A DNA stretch of 64,000 nt from Rhabdophis nuchalis (GCA_039707465.1 CM077645.1:146436003-146500002); one strand, 5' to 3'. Counted from the stretch's first letter, positions 39,005 through 47,142 are shown. Notes: generated by a model not told the origin, from the sequence alone. Numbers and translations: made by a program.

Positions 39005-42000
39005 CCCATTGAAACTGAATCCAGATAATATCTAATATATCCAATGCAGTGAAGTCTCAATAATTCCTGAAATTCATTATATGCTTGGAGAGAATAAACC
39101 TTTATTTTCCAGGTGATAATGTTTCATTTCCTTCTGTTTCTCTTTCTCTGAAGGCCCAGTTTACTGTAGATATATTTGTAATGTACAGGCAATCCTTGAC
39201 TTGCAACCACAATTATGCCCAAAATTGCTAAGCGAGACATTTATTAAGTGAATTTTGACCCATTTTATGACCTTTCTTGTCACATTTGTTAAGTAAATCA
39301 TGGTGGTTGTTAAGTTGGGAGAATGGTTGTTAAGTGAATATGGCTTCCTCATTGACTTTGCTTGTCAGAAGGTCGCAAAAGGGGATCATAGCGCAACGGT
39401 CATAAATATGAACTAGTTGCCAAGTGTCTGAATTTTAATCACATGACTATCGGGGATGCTGCAATGGTCAAGTATGAAAAACAGTCATAGGTCACTTTTT
39501 TCAGTGCTGTTGTAACTTTGAACAGTCACTAAACAAATTGTTGTAAGTTGAGGACTACCTTTATGTGCAGTGTTTCATGGAAATACAAGGGACTCAGAGG
39601 GGACTTTAAACTTATAATGTATTGAATATATAAAGTAAAAACTGCTGACAGTGAAGAATGTGTTGGAGCAGTTGAACTATTTATGCCAGAGGTTCCCAAA
39701 CTTGGCAACTTTAAGACTTGTGGACTTCAACTCCCAGAAATCTCCAGCCAGCATAGCATAGCTGGCTGGAGAATTCTGGGAGTTGAAGTCCACAAGTCTT
39801 AAAGTTGCCAAGTTTGGGAACCTCTGATTTATGCCATAAATACAACCGCACAAATTCAGTGCTGTTATTGAAATAAAAAATAAAATACTTCAGTTACAGT
39901 TCTCCAACAGGAGAAATGAAATGAAATATGGTAAGAGTTCTAATACTAATCAAAATCTATCACAAGAACCCCTATAAAATCCTTGCAAAATATTAGTTTA
40001 TATTGGATATTTCCTTGGCCATTTGTTTTCATTCTTATCCTCATGGTACAAGGAAAACAAATAAACATGCCATCTATACATTTTCATTCTGCAAGATGCA
40101 AAACTAAAACAAATTTAAGAGTCATACCTGAGGCTGTAGTGCAGAATATGATGAATTCAGAGTGAAAGCGTTGTTCATAATCATCTGTGGATCCTCCATG
40201 CTAAGTTGTTTTGATCCTGTAAATTATTTGTAGACGGAAACAGCGTGGTTTATGTAACTTTGAAAAAAATAGTATCTTGGGAGTATTTAAAAATGAAGTC
40301 CCTACTGTTAATTTCTAGCAGAACTAATTTAGTTCACACTTTGTAGATACAAAGTTCATTTGTCTTGTTACAAAAAAGTCAGAAATTTAAAAGTGTGCAA
40401 TGAGAAAACTTATATACATACATACACACAGACATACCATGTTTTCCCGAAAATAAGACAGGGTCTTATTTTCTTTTGACCCCCGAAATAAGCACTTGGC
40501 CTTATTTTCGGGGAGCTCTTATTATTTTTGAGGTTCAGGAGGCGGCGAGCGTGGTCACCTCATGGCTGCTGCTGTGTTGCAATATTTTCGAGGGAAGGCT
40601 TATTTTAGCACATGCGCTCAAAAGCCCAATTGGGCTTATTATCCGGGAAGGTCTTATTTTCAGGGAAACAGAGTACATACATTTATCCTCATCACATTTG
40701 TCAAAAAAATCCGGTTGAATATTCTTAGGTTTTGAATCCTGAATTTATTGCAATTCTGTTCACCCTTCTTTCCCCTACTATATATATCTCTTCTCACATG
40801 CAAGGAACTAGTAGAGTTGCGTATGTCCCCATCATGTCTTATAGGCATCCAATCATCTTGGAAAGCTAAGTTAATTAACTAGCAGAGTTAATTGGCTGAC
40901 CCCTGGTTCCACTGCAATATTTTACAGTGCTTTCTGTGATCTATGAATTGGGTAACTTTCTTCTCTTAGCAAATCCTGCTTCCACAATTCTTTCTCCTCT
41001 CCCTCTTCTAGAAGCTGGAAGTTCTCCCCACTCTCTTTGATCCCAAAAAACTAAACATGTTGAGATTAAAAGCAAGGATGTGGACAATGTGTTTGCTGAC
41101 TTCTGGTGGGTTTGGGTTGTTCTTTTTTTTAACTATTGGCTATTTGGCTGGCCCAAGGCGATGAACTGCCGGGTGGAGACTGTATATTGGCACAGAAATT
41201 ATTGTTATGGGGAGAGAGCAGGGGTGAAATTCAGAAGGTTCTGACAGGTTCTGGAGAACCGGTAGCAGAAATTTTGAGTAGTTTGGAGAACCGGCAAATA
41301 CCACCTCTGACTGGCCCCAGAGTGGGGTTGGAATGGAGATTTTGCAGTATCCTTCCCCTGCCAGGGCCACCAAGCCACGCCCACAGAACCGGTAGTAAAA
41401 CATTTTGAATTTCACCAGTGGAAGAGAGGTAACGCTGGTGTCCATATGGAAGAGGAATAAGACTCCAAATGTCTATGAAGATTCTCAGTCATCCAGGTCA
41501 TGGTTGTCCCAAAGGTGCTTTTTGAACTGGACTTTCTCGTTTTTCTTTAAAGACGTTTCACTTCTCATCCAAGAAGCTTATTCATGAGAAGTGAAACATC
41601 TTCAAAGAAAAACCAGAAAGTCCAGTTGCCTCTTGAAAAAGCACCTTTGGAATAAAACTCCAAGTTTGAAAGGGGGAAAGCAGGTATTAATGTAACAGTA
41701 TAACAGAGCTGGGAGGGATTTTGGAGGTCTTCTCATCCAAACCCCTCCCTCTGCTCAAGCTGGAGACCCTCTACCATGCCAGACAAATGATTGTCCAATC
41801 TCTTCTTTAAAACCTCCAGTGTTGGAGCATCCACAATGTCTGGAGGCAAGCCATTCCATTGATTAATTCAGTGCTTCTCAAATAGTGGGGCGGGCCCCCC
41901 AGGGGGGGCGCGAGGCTCCGTAAAGGGGGGCGCGTTTGACCTCGGCAAAGGATTTAATTTTTTTAAAATTTCTAATGCACTTTAAATCTTTTCCGCTACA

Positions 42001-45000
42001 GTTAGTAAAGCTATTCTTTGTTGTAAATTGATCCACATTTCTTTCTTTTTTTATTCTCTTATATGTTAATAAGGATACAGTGTTATGCAGAGGTGTACTT
42101 ATAACAATTTTATAGGCAAATGATACTATTTACAGCCGTGCGGGGGGCGCGAAATGTTTTCTTCTTCCTAGTGGGGGCATGACAGAAAATAATTGAGAAG
42201 CACTGGATTAATTGTTCCTATTGTCAGGAAATGTCTCCATGGTTCTAGGCTGTGTCTCTATTTAATCCGTTTTCATATGTTGCTTCTTGTTCTGCACACA
42301 TGGGATGGAGAGTAAGGTCAACCCCTGCTCCTCTGACAGACCCTCAAATATTGGAAATGCTATCAATTCACCCATAGTCCTTATCTTCTTTAAACTACAG
42401 TTCCTGCAACCGTTCACTGTATGATCATTGTTGCTCTTCTCTACACCCTTTCTAGATTATCAACATATTTTTTGTAGCTCTAGGCTATTAACTAATGAAG
42501 AATATCTTAGGCAAATCCCCAATGAAGGAGAAACAGTGATTGCTGGACACTTTTAAAGCTCAGTTTAAGGTGCTGTCCTACCTTTTTTTGCTCCTTCCGG
42601 TATTATTTTATATACTTTATATGGATCTGATATGTCCAGTTGGCTTCTTTCAACCAGTTCTTCAAAATCATTGCTCTTGTTCAAAGCACAACGCAGTCTT
42701 GTCTTCCAAGTGGGAGGATCTGGTTTATCAATGCCTTCTTTGAACTTCCCTTTAAATAGAGCCCAGGCCTGAAAATATTTGCAGAAATTGATCAAAAAAC
42801 CAGAATCCTCCAGAACAGGCTGTGGCATAATAATAAATATATTCCATATTAAAAAAATCATAGAACTAACATGGGACATGCTATGCAATTTATACTTTCC
42901 TTCTGGTAGTTCTGTCTAGAATCTAATTGTCAGTGTAGGGCAACCCTTGAGCAAATTCAGCAGTAAGGTAATTAGATACAGTTTCAAGATTCATTATATC
43001 TATTTCACTTCTATAAGAACTAGATGGTGTGGCATTTTTCAAAACTGAGTATTTGTGATACACCCTTCACCACTTCACTTCAAGTTTTCCTTTCAGGGAT
43101 ATGACAACCAAAGCAGGCACAGAAAACTTACAGCATCTTCTGTAAATTGTGTAACATCTAAACCAACCTTGAACCCGGATGGCAGAAAGTAAAAAACTAT
43201 AATAGAGAGAAAACAATGTGTACTCAATAAACAAGTGTACTAATGTTAAATGTGATGGTTGAATAACTAAGGAGAAAGATTGTGCCATATGAATTCTACC
43301 AGTAGGGTATAGAGTCGCTTAAAAAAAAAACTTACTATTAAAAGTAATTAGCTGCACTCATTTTAGCAGAAATTTAACAGCATTGCTTCAGGTAATACTC
43401 CTCAATAACAATATAAACAAGGGAGTTTTAGAAATAAATTCTTACTAAACAGTTATGGTGCTTGCTGAAGTTAATGAAAAAGTCTGCAATCCTATTCAAA
43501 ATTATACACAAGTCCAATTGATATCTATGGGATTAAATATATGCAACTGTGATGAGGCTTGCAGACCTAATGAATTAAGCCTTGGGGCAATTAATCAAAT
43601 GAGAAAAAAAGAAATTATACAGCGTGGTAGGAATCTGCCAAGTGTGACAGAAAAGCATTTTACTTCAGCAACATCTTGGATGTAAGTTGAAGAAAGAAAA
43701 TAGGATAGTATTGTCAGTAATTTAAGTTAAGGGTGAGATCTCCCAACTGGAACTATATGCAAAATAGCAGCTCAGAAATAAGGGTGGATGCCCACAGAGG
43801 ATTAAGGAGCAAGGCAGTTCTAAGTGCATTGCAATAGAGGAAATTGTTTTTAGCAGCAAAATTGAGCTCCTGCCACATTCATACAAAACCCATATCTAGT
43901 CCCTTTCCCTCAAGCTTTACTCATTAAAACACCCTGATGTTGAGGGTGATGGAAGTGCTATAAAGCCACCTGAAACTCAAAAAGCCCCTTTTGATCTACT
44001 GCAAATCTTAATCTATCCTTTTCTTGTGATTTCCATGACTTTTTGCTTGCAAGAATTGCCCTAAAAACGTTTTTTAAAAGTTGCTTACTTCTAGTATTTG
44101 GTGAGATATTTTTTTCTTGTTCTAATGTGTACTCCTGGATAGGTTGTAAATACAATTTGTGACATTTCCCATTTTAAGGGAATTTAATTCACACCCAGGC
44201 ATGTGTGTCATTAGATATGTGACTTCTCTCCACTGGAAAATGTGATGTTTTATTATAGTCCCTGTGTGAGGAATATACAGGTTGAAATGAACCTTAGGTT
44301 TCAAGAATTAACTCTGATGATCTCACCATTATTACCAAGCTCCATCTTACCACTACTGCCAAGTGGATAAAAGCTGCAAGTCCCATAATCTCATAGGCTT
44401 TCTTTCTCTCACATAGAGTTAGTAAGTAAAGCATCCAGTAAAACTGACTGGCCTTGTCGATTCCAACCAATATCAGAGTACCTCGCCTTTCTCTACCACA
44501 TTCATTTTTGGGTGAAGACCCACTTCATGTGTGGGTCAAATAAAGTATCTCATTTTCCAAAGCCTATTGAAGGAAGATCATTCACCTACATGGACATTGT
44601 TCCCAAGCAGCCTTCCCAAACAGAGACCACCTCCTCGAACTATAACTCCCATCGCCCCCAATCAGAACGAAGGTGAGGCTACTACAGTGAGAAGGAGTAC
44701 TTACTACTACTTCTTGGGGGAGTGGGAAGGGAAAACCTACAAAAAGGGAGAGAGCTGAAGCAGGTTCATCAAGACCAGAAAAAGAACGGAAAATTATAAA
44801 GAAAGGGGGGGGGGGGGAGAGAAATCAAGACCAAAACCCAGAACGCAAATAATGAAATTAATCTCCAGGGCAGCTTTCTGGGAATTTAAAAAAAAAAACC
44901 ATATTATTATTTATAATAAAGAGCACAAGGTCACTGTAAAGGTACCAGTACAGAACCAGCTTAGAGAAGAAAGCTGGGGCCATTCGAGATATATATATAT

Positions 45001-45403
45001 ATATACTGTATCTTTCTGAGGGACGTTGCCTCCAACTTCTAAAAGCAGGTGCCACCCGGCTCCCACAATCCTACGAACTCAGGTCGGTGGCCTGGGCGAG
45101 GGATTGAGTGACGGCTTCGCGCGCTCCCTTGCCACCCACCCCCGCCCCTCCTCTCCGGTGTACCTTGAAGAGAGCGGCGTCTTCCTCGCGGTTGTAGTCC
45201 TGTTTGCCCGCGTGCTTCCAGGGGATGCGAAAGATACTCTTCTCCTCGTTCTCCCATATCAAGCCCGGGTATTTGGTGCTGTCAATCTGCTCGATCAGCC
45301 ACTGGCGGAGTTTCCCGTTGCCGCAGCTCACCGAGCTCATGCCGCCGCCTTCGATGCTGCTGCTGTTGCTGCTGCTGCTGCCGCCGCTGCCTTCTAAGTT
45401 CAT
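21348..45403 (-). CDS. IRF4: IRF4, interferon regulatory factor 4 (spliced gene, 8 coding exons)
   Basis: IRF4 is a nuclear transcription factor of lymphoid, myeloid and melanocyte cells. It binds ISRE and Ets-IRF composite sites, usually with PU.1, SPIB or BATF-JUN. Coding exons (minus strand): 45403-45164, 42768-42582, 40216-40128, 37731-37590, 34715-34608, 31859-31506, 25797-25685, 21491-21348, totalling 1377 nt. Seen: N-terminal DNA-binding domain at about residues 25-135 with the five IRF tryptophans (W35, W50, W62, W82, W101); R106-C107, matching human R98-C99; a Pro/Ser/Tyr-rich linker at about 140-240; an IRF-association domain at about 255-415; R405-K406, matching human R398-K399 that contact PU.1. 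All introns are GT-AG with consistent phases and no frame breaks. The start is ATG 45403; an in-frame upstream codon at 45424 is GTG, not ATG. Human IRF4 lies between DUSP22 and EXOC2; neither is seen here. Confidence 0.97.
21492..22145 (-). other. IRF4: IRF4 intron 8, proximal part
   Basis: Unique-looking AT-rich intron sequence; no further feature seen. Confidence 0.6.
22146..23185 (-). mobile_element. CR1 LINE, 3' 1.0 kb with RT palm
   Basis: In IRF4 intron 8, same strand as the gene. Read on minus: [20 protein letters not shown], then FADDTKLAG (catalytic Asp pair), [40 protein letters not shown] and [19 protein letters not shown], with a single open frame from 23064 to 22228. It ends in a (TTGTA)n tail, as CR1 elements carry short 3' repeats. 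The N-terminal endonuclease and the first half of RT are absent. Confidence 0.93.
23186..24410 (-). other. IRF4: IRF4 intron 8, middle part
   Basis: No further repeat recognised apart from short AT- and CT-rich runs (for example at 23985-24010). Confidence 0.5.
24411..25547. mobile_element. TIR transposon, 1.1 kb, with internal TAGG/GAGA satellite
   Basis: Ends TACTGTATTTTTCGGAGTAT and CTCTGAAAAATACGGTA are inverted repeats, extended inward by GACGCACCCAGGTTTT and its counterpart AGACGCACCCAGATTTT. 24480-24955 is a degenerate TAGG/GAGA tandem array. A minus frame of 246 codons across it is low complexity apart from about 60 codons at its start. The superfamily is unclear; TA ends suggest Tc1/mariner-like insertion. 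Confidence 0.75.
25685..25797 (-). CDS. IRF4: IRF4 exon 8: residues 374-411 (PU.1-contact segment)
   Basis: The acceptor ctag ends at 25798 and the donor gtaagt starts at 25684. It encodes [37 protein letters not shown]405-K406 line up with human R398-K399, which are needed for PU.1 interaction, so Ets-IRF composite binding is probably kept. The exon ends in phase 0. Length is 113 bp. Its reading frame is too short and too interrupted at the edges to stand out as an ORF. Confidence 0.95.
25798..27420 (-). other. IRF4: IRF4 intron 7, exon-8-proximal part
   Basis: AT-rich unique-looking intron; no exon or clear repeat seen. Confidence 0.55.
27421..30512 (-). mobile_element. L2-like LINE, 3.1 kb, 920-codon ORF
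   Basis: The best-preserved element, in IRF4 intron 7 and in the gene's sense direction. The frame 30430-27668 encodes an APE-type endonuclease ([16 protein letters not shown] near residue 137; [16 protein letters not shown]) followed by reverse transcriptase ([67 protein letters not shown]) and the C-terminal region ([28 protein letters not shown]). The open frame continues upstream of the first ATG to a TAA near 30510, where the copy is probably 5'-truncated. The last ~55 codons are in a shifted frame relative to sister copies, apparently by a one-base loss near 27780. The 3' end has an (AAT)n tail. Placement in L2 rather than another CR1-group clade is from motif memory. Confidence 0.92.
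30717..30787 (-). mobile_element. L2-like LINE, terminal 3' fragment
   Basis: TTTATT-rich tail followed by TATACCCCGCCCTTCTCC and GGACCCAGGGC, the family 3' end. Confidence 0.75.
31035..31278 (+). mobile_element. SINE, 5'-truncated (lacks tRNA head)
   Basis: Body of the 14567-14912 family: CTTCTGCCAACCTAGCAGTT, GGGACCACCTTTGGTGGGAA, CCCCCTAGAGTCAGGAACGA, ending ACCTTTACC. Confidence 0.8.
31506..31859 (-). CDS. IRF4: IRF4 exon 7: residues 256-373 (core of IRF-association domain)
   Basis: The largest coding exon (354 bp). The acceptor ttcag ends at 31860 and the donor gtaatt starts at 31505. Recognisable blocks in order: [92 protein letters not shown]. This is the SMAD/FHA-like fold that mediates partner binding and autoinhibition. 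No stop or frameshift is seen. Confidence 0.97.
31860..33940 (-). other. IRF4: IRF4 intron 6, part; short tandem repeat and possible old LINE remnant
   Basis: 32394-32430 has about three copies of an 11-bp unit (ATCAAACAGGG). At 33691-33891 the minus frame gives [16 protein letters not shown], resembling the L2 C-terminus, so 33430-33900 is probably an old LINE 3' end. Otherwise unique-looking. Confidence 0.5.
33945..34180 (-). mobile_element. tRNA-headed SINE
   Basis: Read on minus: TTTGGTCTGGTGGTTAAGGC (A box), GGGAGTTCAAATCATACC (B box), body AATCCACCTCACAGGGTTGT. Same family as 60427-60655. Confidence 0.8.
34280..34450 (-). mobile_element. SINE, related and decayed
   Basis: Minus read gives GTAGTTAAGGCATCAGACTA and ATGAGTTCTAGTCTCACC, a decayed tRNA head, then a divergent body. 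Adjacent to the SINE at 33945-34180. Confidence 0.6.
34608..34715 (-). CDS. IRF4: IRF4 exon 6: residues 220-255
   Basis: The acceptor gtag ends at 34716 and the donor gtatgt starts at 34607. It encodes [17 protein letters not shown], very close to human IRF4, then a variable stretch ending EAIPLS before the split Asp256 codon that opens the IRF-association domain. Length is 108 bp. Confidence 0.95.
35313..35560 (-). mobile_element. CR1-like LINE 3' end
   Basis: Read on minus it ends CACTTGGCCAATAAAGAATT followed by CTATTC repeats, the usual shape of a CR1-type 3' tail. No ORF is left. In IRF4 intron 5. Confidence 0.6.
36070..36292 (+). mobile_element. LTR-like repeat end (copy 1)
   Basis: Shares GATTGGACCATG, CAACTGGGTGGGGAAAACC, TTTCCCAGATGTGCCAACATGG-type text and TTGGAACCCTGACA with 63150-63380. 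The order of a poly(A)-like signal (TTAATAAATTGGAACTTTGA) and an end in CA suggests a solo LTR 3' part. No viral coding sequence is present. Confidence 0.45.
36293..37589 (-). other. IRF4: IRF4 intron 5, remaining part
   Basis: Unique-looking AT-rich intron; nothing further recognised. Confidence 0.5.
37590..37731 (-). CDS. IRF4: IRF4 exon 5: residues 173-219 (linker)
   Basis: The acceptor acag ends at 37732 and the donor gtaaga starts at 37589. It begins [20 protein letters not shown], matching human VHNYMMPPLDRSWRDYVPDQ. It then carries [16 protein letters not shown] and QN before the split Gly220 codon. Length is 142 bp. Confidence 0.95.
37887..38725. mobile_element. hAT-type element, 839 bp, exact 8-bp TSD TTATAGGT
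   Basis: Ends CCATGATGGTGAACC and GGATAGCCATTACTG are inverted repeats. TTATAGGT is at 37879-37886 and 38726-38733. The interior is GC-rich and has several overlapping frames up to about 150 codons with no recognisable motif; I treat them as chance. In IRF4 intron 4. Confidence 0.85.
38753..38828. mobile_element. Fold-back hAT-type MITE, half copy
   Basis: GAATTCTGGGAGTTGAACTC and CAAGTTGCCAAGGTTGGGAA match one arm of the palindromic family. Confidence 0.6.
38960..39002. repeat. (CA)n microsatellite
   Basis: About 21 CA units, in IRF4 intron 4. Confidence 0.95.
39185..39562 (+). mobile_element. 'AGTCCT' TIR element, full length
   Basis: Starts ACAGGCAATCCTTGACTTGC; its end read in reverse is AAGGTAGTCCTCAACTTACA. 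The body has TTAAGTGAAT repeats and CTTTGCTTGTCAGAAGGTCG. Confidence 0.8.
39687..39826. mobile_element. Fold-back hAT-type MITE, 140 bp, exact 8-bp TSD ATTTATGC
   Basis: CAGAGGTTCCCAAACTTGGC at one end, its reverse complement at the other. The arms share GACTTCAACTCCCAGAA. ATTTATGC is at 39679-39686 and 39827-39834. Confidence 0.9.
40128..40216 (-). CDS. IRF4: IRF4 exon 4: residues 143-172 (linker)
   Basis: A small 89-bp exon. The acceptor acag ends at 40217 and the donor gtatga starts at 40127. It encodes [11 protein letters not shown], matching the human segment AKQLTLEDPQ, then a divergent Ser/Tyr-rich stretch ending LQPQ. The phase is right on both sides. The linker is the least conserved part of the protein, as expected for this family. 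Confidence 0.92.
40435..40676. mobile_element. TIR element, 'TACCGTG' family
   Basis: Ends TACCATGTTTTCCCGAAAAT and CAGGGAAACAGAGTA; interior CTTATTTTCGGGGAGCTC and GGTCACCTCATGGCTGCTGC as in the 5338 copy. In IRF4 intron 3. Confidence 0.75.
41219..41420. mobile_element. hAT-type MITE, 202 bp, near-exact TSD
   Basis: Ends CAGGGGTGAAATTCA and TGAATTTCACCAGTG are inverted. The flanks GGAGAGAG and GAAGAGAG match 7 of 8. Same family as 13048-13347. Confidence 0.75.
41507..41653. mobile_element. Hairpin repeat, second copy
   Basis: TTGTCCCAAAGGTGCTTTTT at one end, AAAAAGCACCTTTGGAAT at the other, with TTCATGAGAAGTGAAAC at the centre. Arms about 70 bp; the left arm has a short deletion. Preceded by CATCCAGGTCATGG, as in the 16.8 kb copy's flank. 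Confidence 0.75.
41690..42450 (-). mobile_element. CR1 fragment split by a hAT element
   Basis: Read on minus, text on both sides of 41869-42205 is contiguous CR1 ORF2 C-terminus and 3'UTR (AATGGCTTGCCTCCAGACAT; GTCTGGCATGGTAGAGGGTC). Strongly decayed. Confidence 0.75.
41869..42205. mobile_element. hAT-type element, 337 bp, exact 8-bp TSD GATTAATT
   Basis: CAGTGCTTCTCAAATAGTGG and AATAATTGAGAAGCACTG form the terminal inverted repeat. TSD at 41861-41868 and 42206-42213. The consensus end CAGTGSTTCTCAA is typical of hAT (Charlie-like) elements. The interior is non-coding with GGGGGGCGCG blocks. Confidence 0.92.
42582..42768 (-). CDS. IRF4: IRF4 exon 3: residues 81-142 (second half of DNA-binding domain)
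   Basis: The acceptor cag at 42771-42769 precedes GCC TGG, and the donor gtagga starts at 42581. It encodes [24 protein letters not shown] and the end of the domain ([15 protein letters not shown]). W82, W101, R106 and C107 lie in the recognition-helix part. It ends in phase 1: the last G joins exon 4 to make Gly143. Length is 187 bp. Confidence 0.96.
42769..45163 (-). other. IRF4: IRF4 intron 2
   Basis: Unique-looking intron without clear transposon; short A, G and AT runs at 43321, 44805 and 44990-45004. No exon seen between exons 2 and 3. Confidence 0.6.
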
Positions 45404-45446
45404 ACCAGGCGCCCCGCCAGCCACGGCTCCTCCTCCTCCTCCTCCC
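45164..45446 (-). CDS. IRF4: IRF4 exon 2: 5'UTR end plus residues 1-80
   Basis: Coding part 45403-45164, phase 0, ending in LFK followed by the donor gtacac. The acceptor cag at 45449-45447 follows a long pyrimidine tract (about 45451-45490 read on minus), so this is the second exon as in mammals. It encodes the first half of the DNA-binding domain, with W35, W50 and W62. Residues 5-21 are a Ser/Gly/Asn tract absent from human IRF4, which has 13 residues before its MSAVSC motif where this protein has 21. The DNA is an AGC/GGC-type triplet run, 45358-45396. Confidence 0.95.
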
Positions 45447-45632
45447 CTGACGGAGGAAGGAAGGAAGGGGGGGGGGGGGGAGAGAGAAGGGAGGAGAGAG
45501 TGAGCGGGCCCGTTCGGTCACGTGCCGGGCCTCAGCCCGGGCGCGCACGTCAGTTCCAGACAAAAGTCCGCCGCGCTTTCCCGCTCGCCGAGCCGCCCGA
45601 GCCTTTCTCCACACGGAGGCGGCGGCGGCGGA

Positions 45633-45660
45633 CCTGCCGCCGCGCGCGCGCGCGCGGGAG
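45633..45660. repeat. Alternating CG run
   Basis: A (CG)n stretch about 20 bp long just upstream of IRF4 exon 2, next to a GGC-triplet run at 45616-45630. Alternating purine-pyrimidine of this kind can form Z-DNA. Confidence 0.7.
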
Positions 45661-46034
45661 AGAGAGGGGAAGCCTCGGCGTCCCCGATTTTACCGTTTCC
45701 AGGAAAAGCTCCCCGCGCTCTTCCCCGTTTCCGCCCTCCCCCTGTTATTTGCTGCGTCGTCGCCTCTTCTCTTGCAAGGCGCGGTTTCAGTTAAAAACAA
45801 CCTCGCCACACCACAACCTCGCTCGCTCGGCTGCCGGGCTGACTTCACGGGCGTCTGTGAGGATTTGAAGTTCGGGGGTTCGAGCCCCACCGGCTTCCTC
45901 TACCTCTATAATAGCCTTTGAGCCGCTCGGGTTGGTATTTTACGGGACAAGCAGTTGGAAACGCCGGTCAGCATCCGTGCGCCTTAACACTTCACTCGAC
46001 GGCGGCTTTTCGGGGCTTCCGAGCCAGCCTTGGT

Positions 46035-46272
46035 GAAGCTGTTGAAGCACCAAGCTACGTAGAAACTCGGGAGGCCGCGAGTTCTAGTCCCGCTTTAAGC
46101 ACCAAGCCAACTGGATGCCAACTTGGGCCAGCCGCGCTCTCGCTCTCTCGCTCTCTCTCTCTCTCTCAGCCTTAGGAAGATAGGCAACAATGCCAAACCA
46201 CTTCGGGAAATCTTGCCAAGGAAAACTAGGAGGTCGAGTCCAGGCGGCCGCCAGGAATAAATAAATAACATT
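46035..46272 (+). mobile_element. tRNA-headed SINE in IRF4 5' region
   Basis: GCCGCGAGTTCTAGTCCCGC (B box) preceded by a weak A box, then CCAACTGGATGCCAACTTGG, a CTCTCT run and GCCAAACCACTTCGGGAAAT, ending in an AATAAATAAATAA tail. Antisense to IRF4. Just upstream, 45871-45888 has GGGGGTTCGAGCCCC, another T-arm-like motif without a tRNA around it. Confidence 0.65.
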
Positions 46273-46835
46273 TTTTTAAAACCCTGATTTAGGCACTTCC
46301 TCTCCCCAAAAAGCCAATCTGGAGAAGACCAGTCCTTGACTGTACTAGGTGTAGCTGCCTAAAGCAGACTCGCCTGGTTCTCTAGATCTACAACCCTGTG
46401 TAATGAGAGGCGCACAAACAGACAACAGAAGTCTTCAGATTAGAGTTGGTGGTCGGCGTGTTTTTCTTTTCTCTACCTCTCTACACTGCAGCAAAGCCTC
46501 CGCCCCAATCAATCAATCAATGATTCCACCAGCATCAACCGTCGTCCTCATATTAAGTTTCAACGACCAGATTCAGGCGTTTCTCTCCTCTGGGTCCCTT
46601 CTTGCCGAGGCTGCAGGGCGACGGCCTTCCTTCAACCGCCGGTTCCATCCCTACCTTCTCGCTCTGTAGGACTAACTCCCCGTTTCCCGAACCGTCGCTT
46701 TCTTCTCCGCCTTTGCTTCCCCCCCCCCCCTTCCTCTCTTTCGCTTCCTTCCAGTACGAGGAGCAAAAGACTTATAGTAGCAAAGGTGGTGTCCTACGAT
46801 CGCCCCCCCAAAAAACAAGCTCTGTTCTGCCGGGC

Positions 46836-46858
46836 ACTTTCTGATGAAATCAGAAAGT
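46836..46858. repeat. Perfect 10-bp inverted repeat with GAAA motifs
   Basis: ACTTTCTGAT, a 3-base spacer GAA, then ATCAGAAAGT. Each arm carries an IRF half-site-like core (GAAA or TTTC). It lies in the IRF4 5' region, in or near intron 1. It could be an IRF or STAT-like site, or chance. Confidence 0.5.
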
Positions 46859-47139
46859 TTTTCCTCGCAAACCTGCACCGGCGAGGCTTCGGCGTACTCC
46901 TCGCCTGTTAGCATTCTTTCCCCATAGGGCGAAGCCCGGAGCACACCGTTCCCTCCTCTCCTACACATACATACAACTTCCTCTTGACGTACCTTGTTTA
47001 ACGCTAATTCTCTCCAGAGACCTGTGGCGGTTCCTTTTTACCCCCTGGAGGCAAACACCGCCCCTCTCTTTCTAAGCCACCCACCTCAGTTTCTTGCCTC
47101 CCACTCTTCGCCATTCCTCAGAGAGCCCTCCCTCCCTCA

Positions 47140-47142
47140 TTT

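Noticed and set aside
45404..45424. Start of IRF4 seven codons upstream
   Set aside because: The codon at 45424 is GTG; the first ATG in frame is 45403 and begins MNLE as in other IRF4 proteins.
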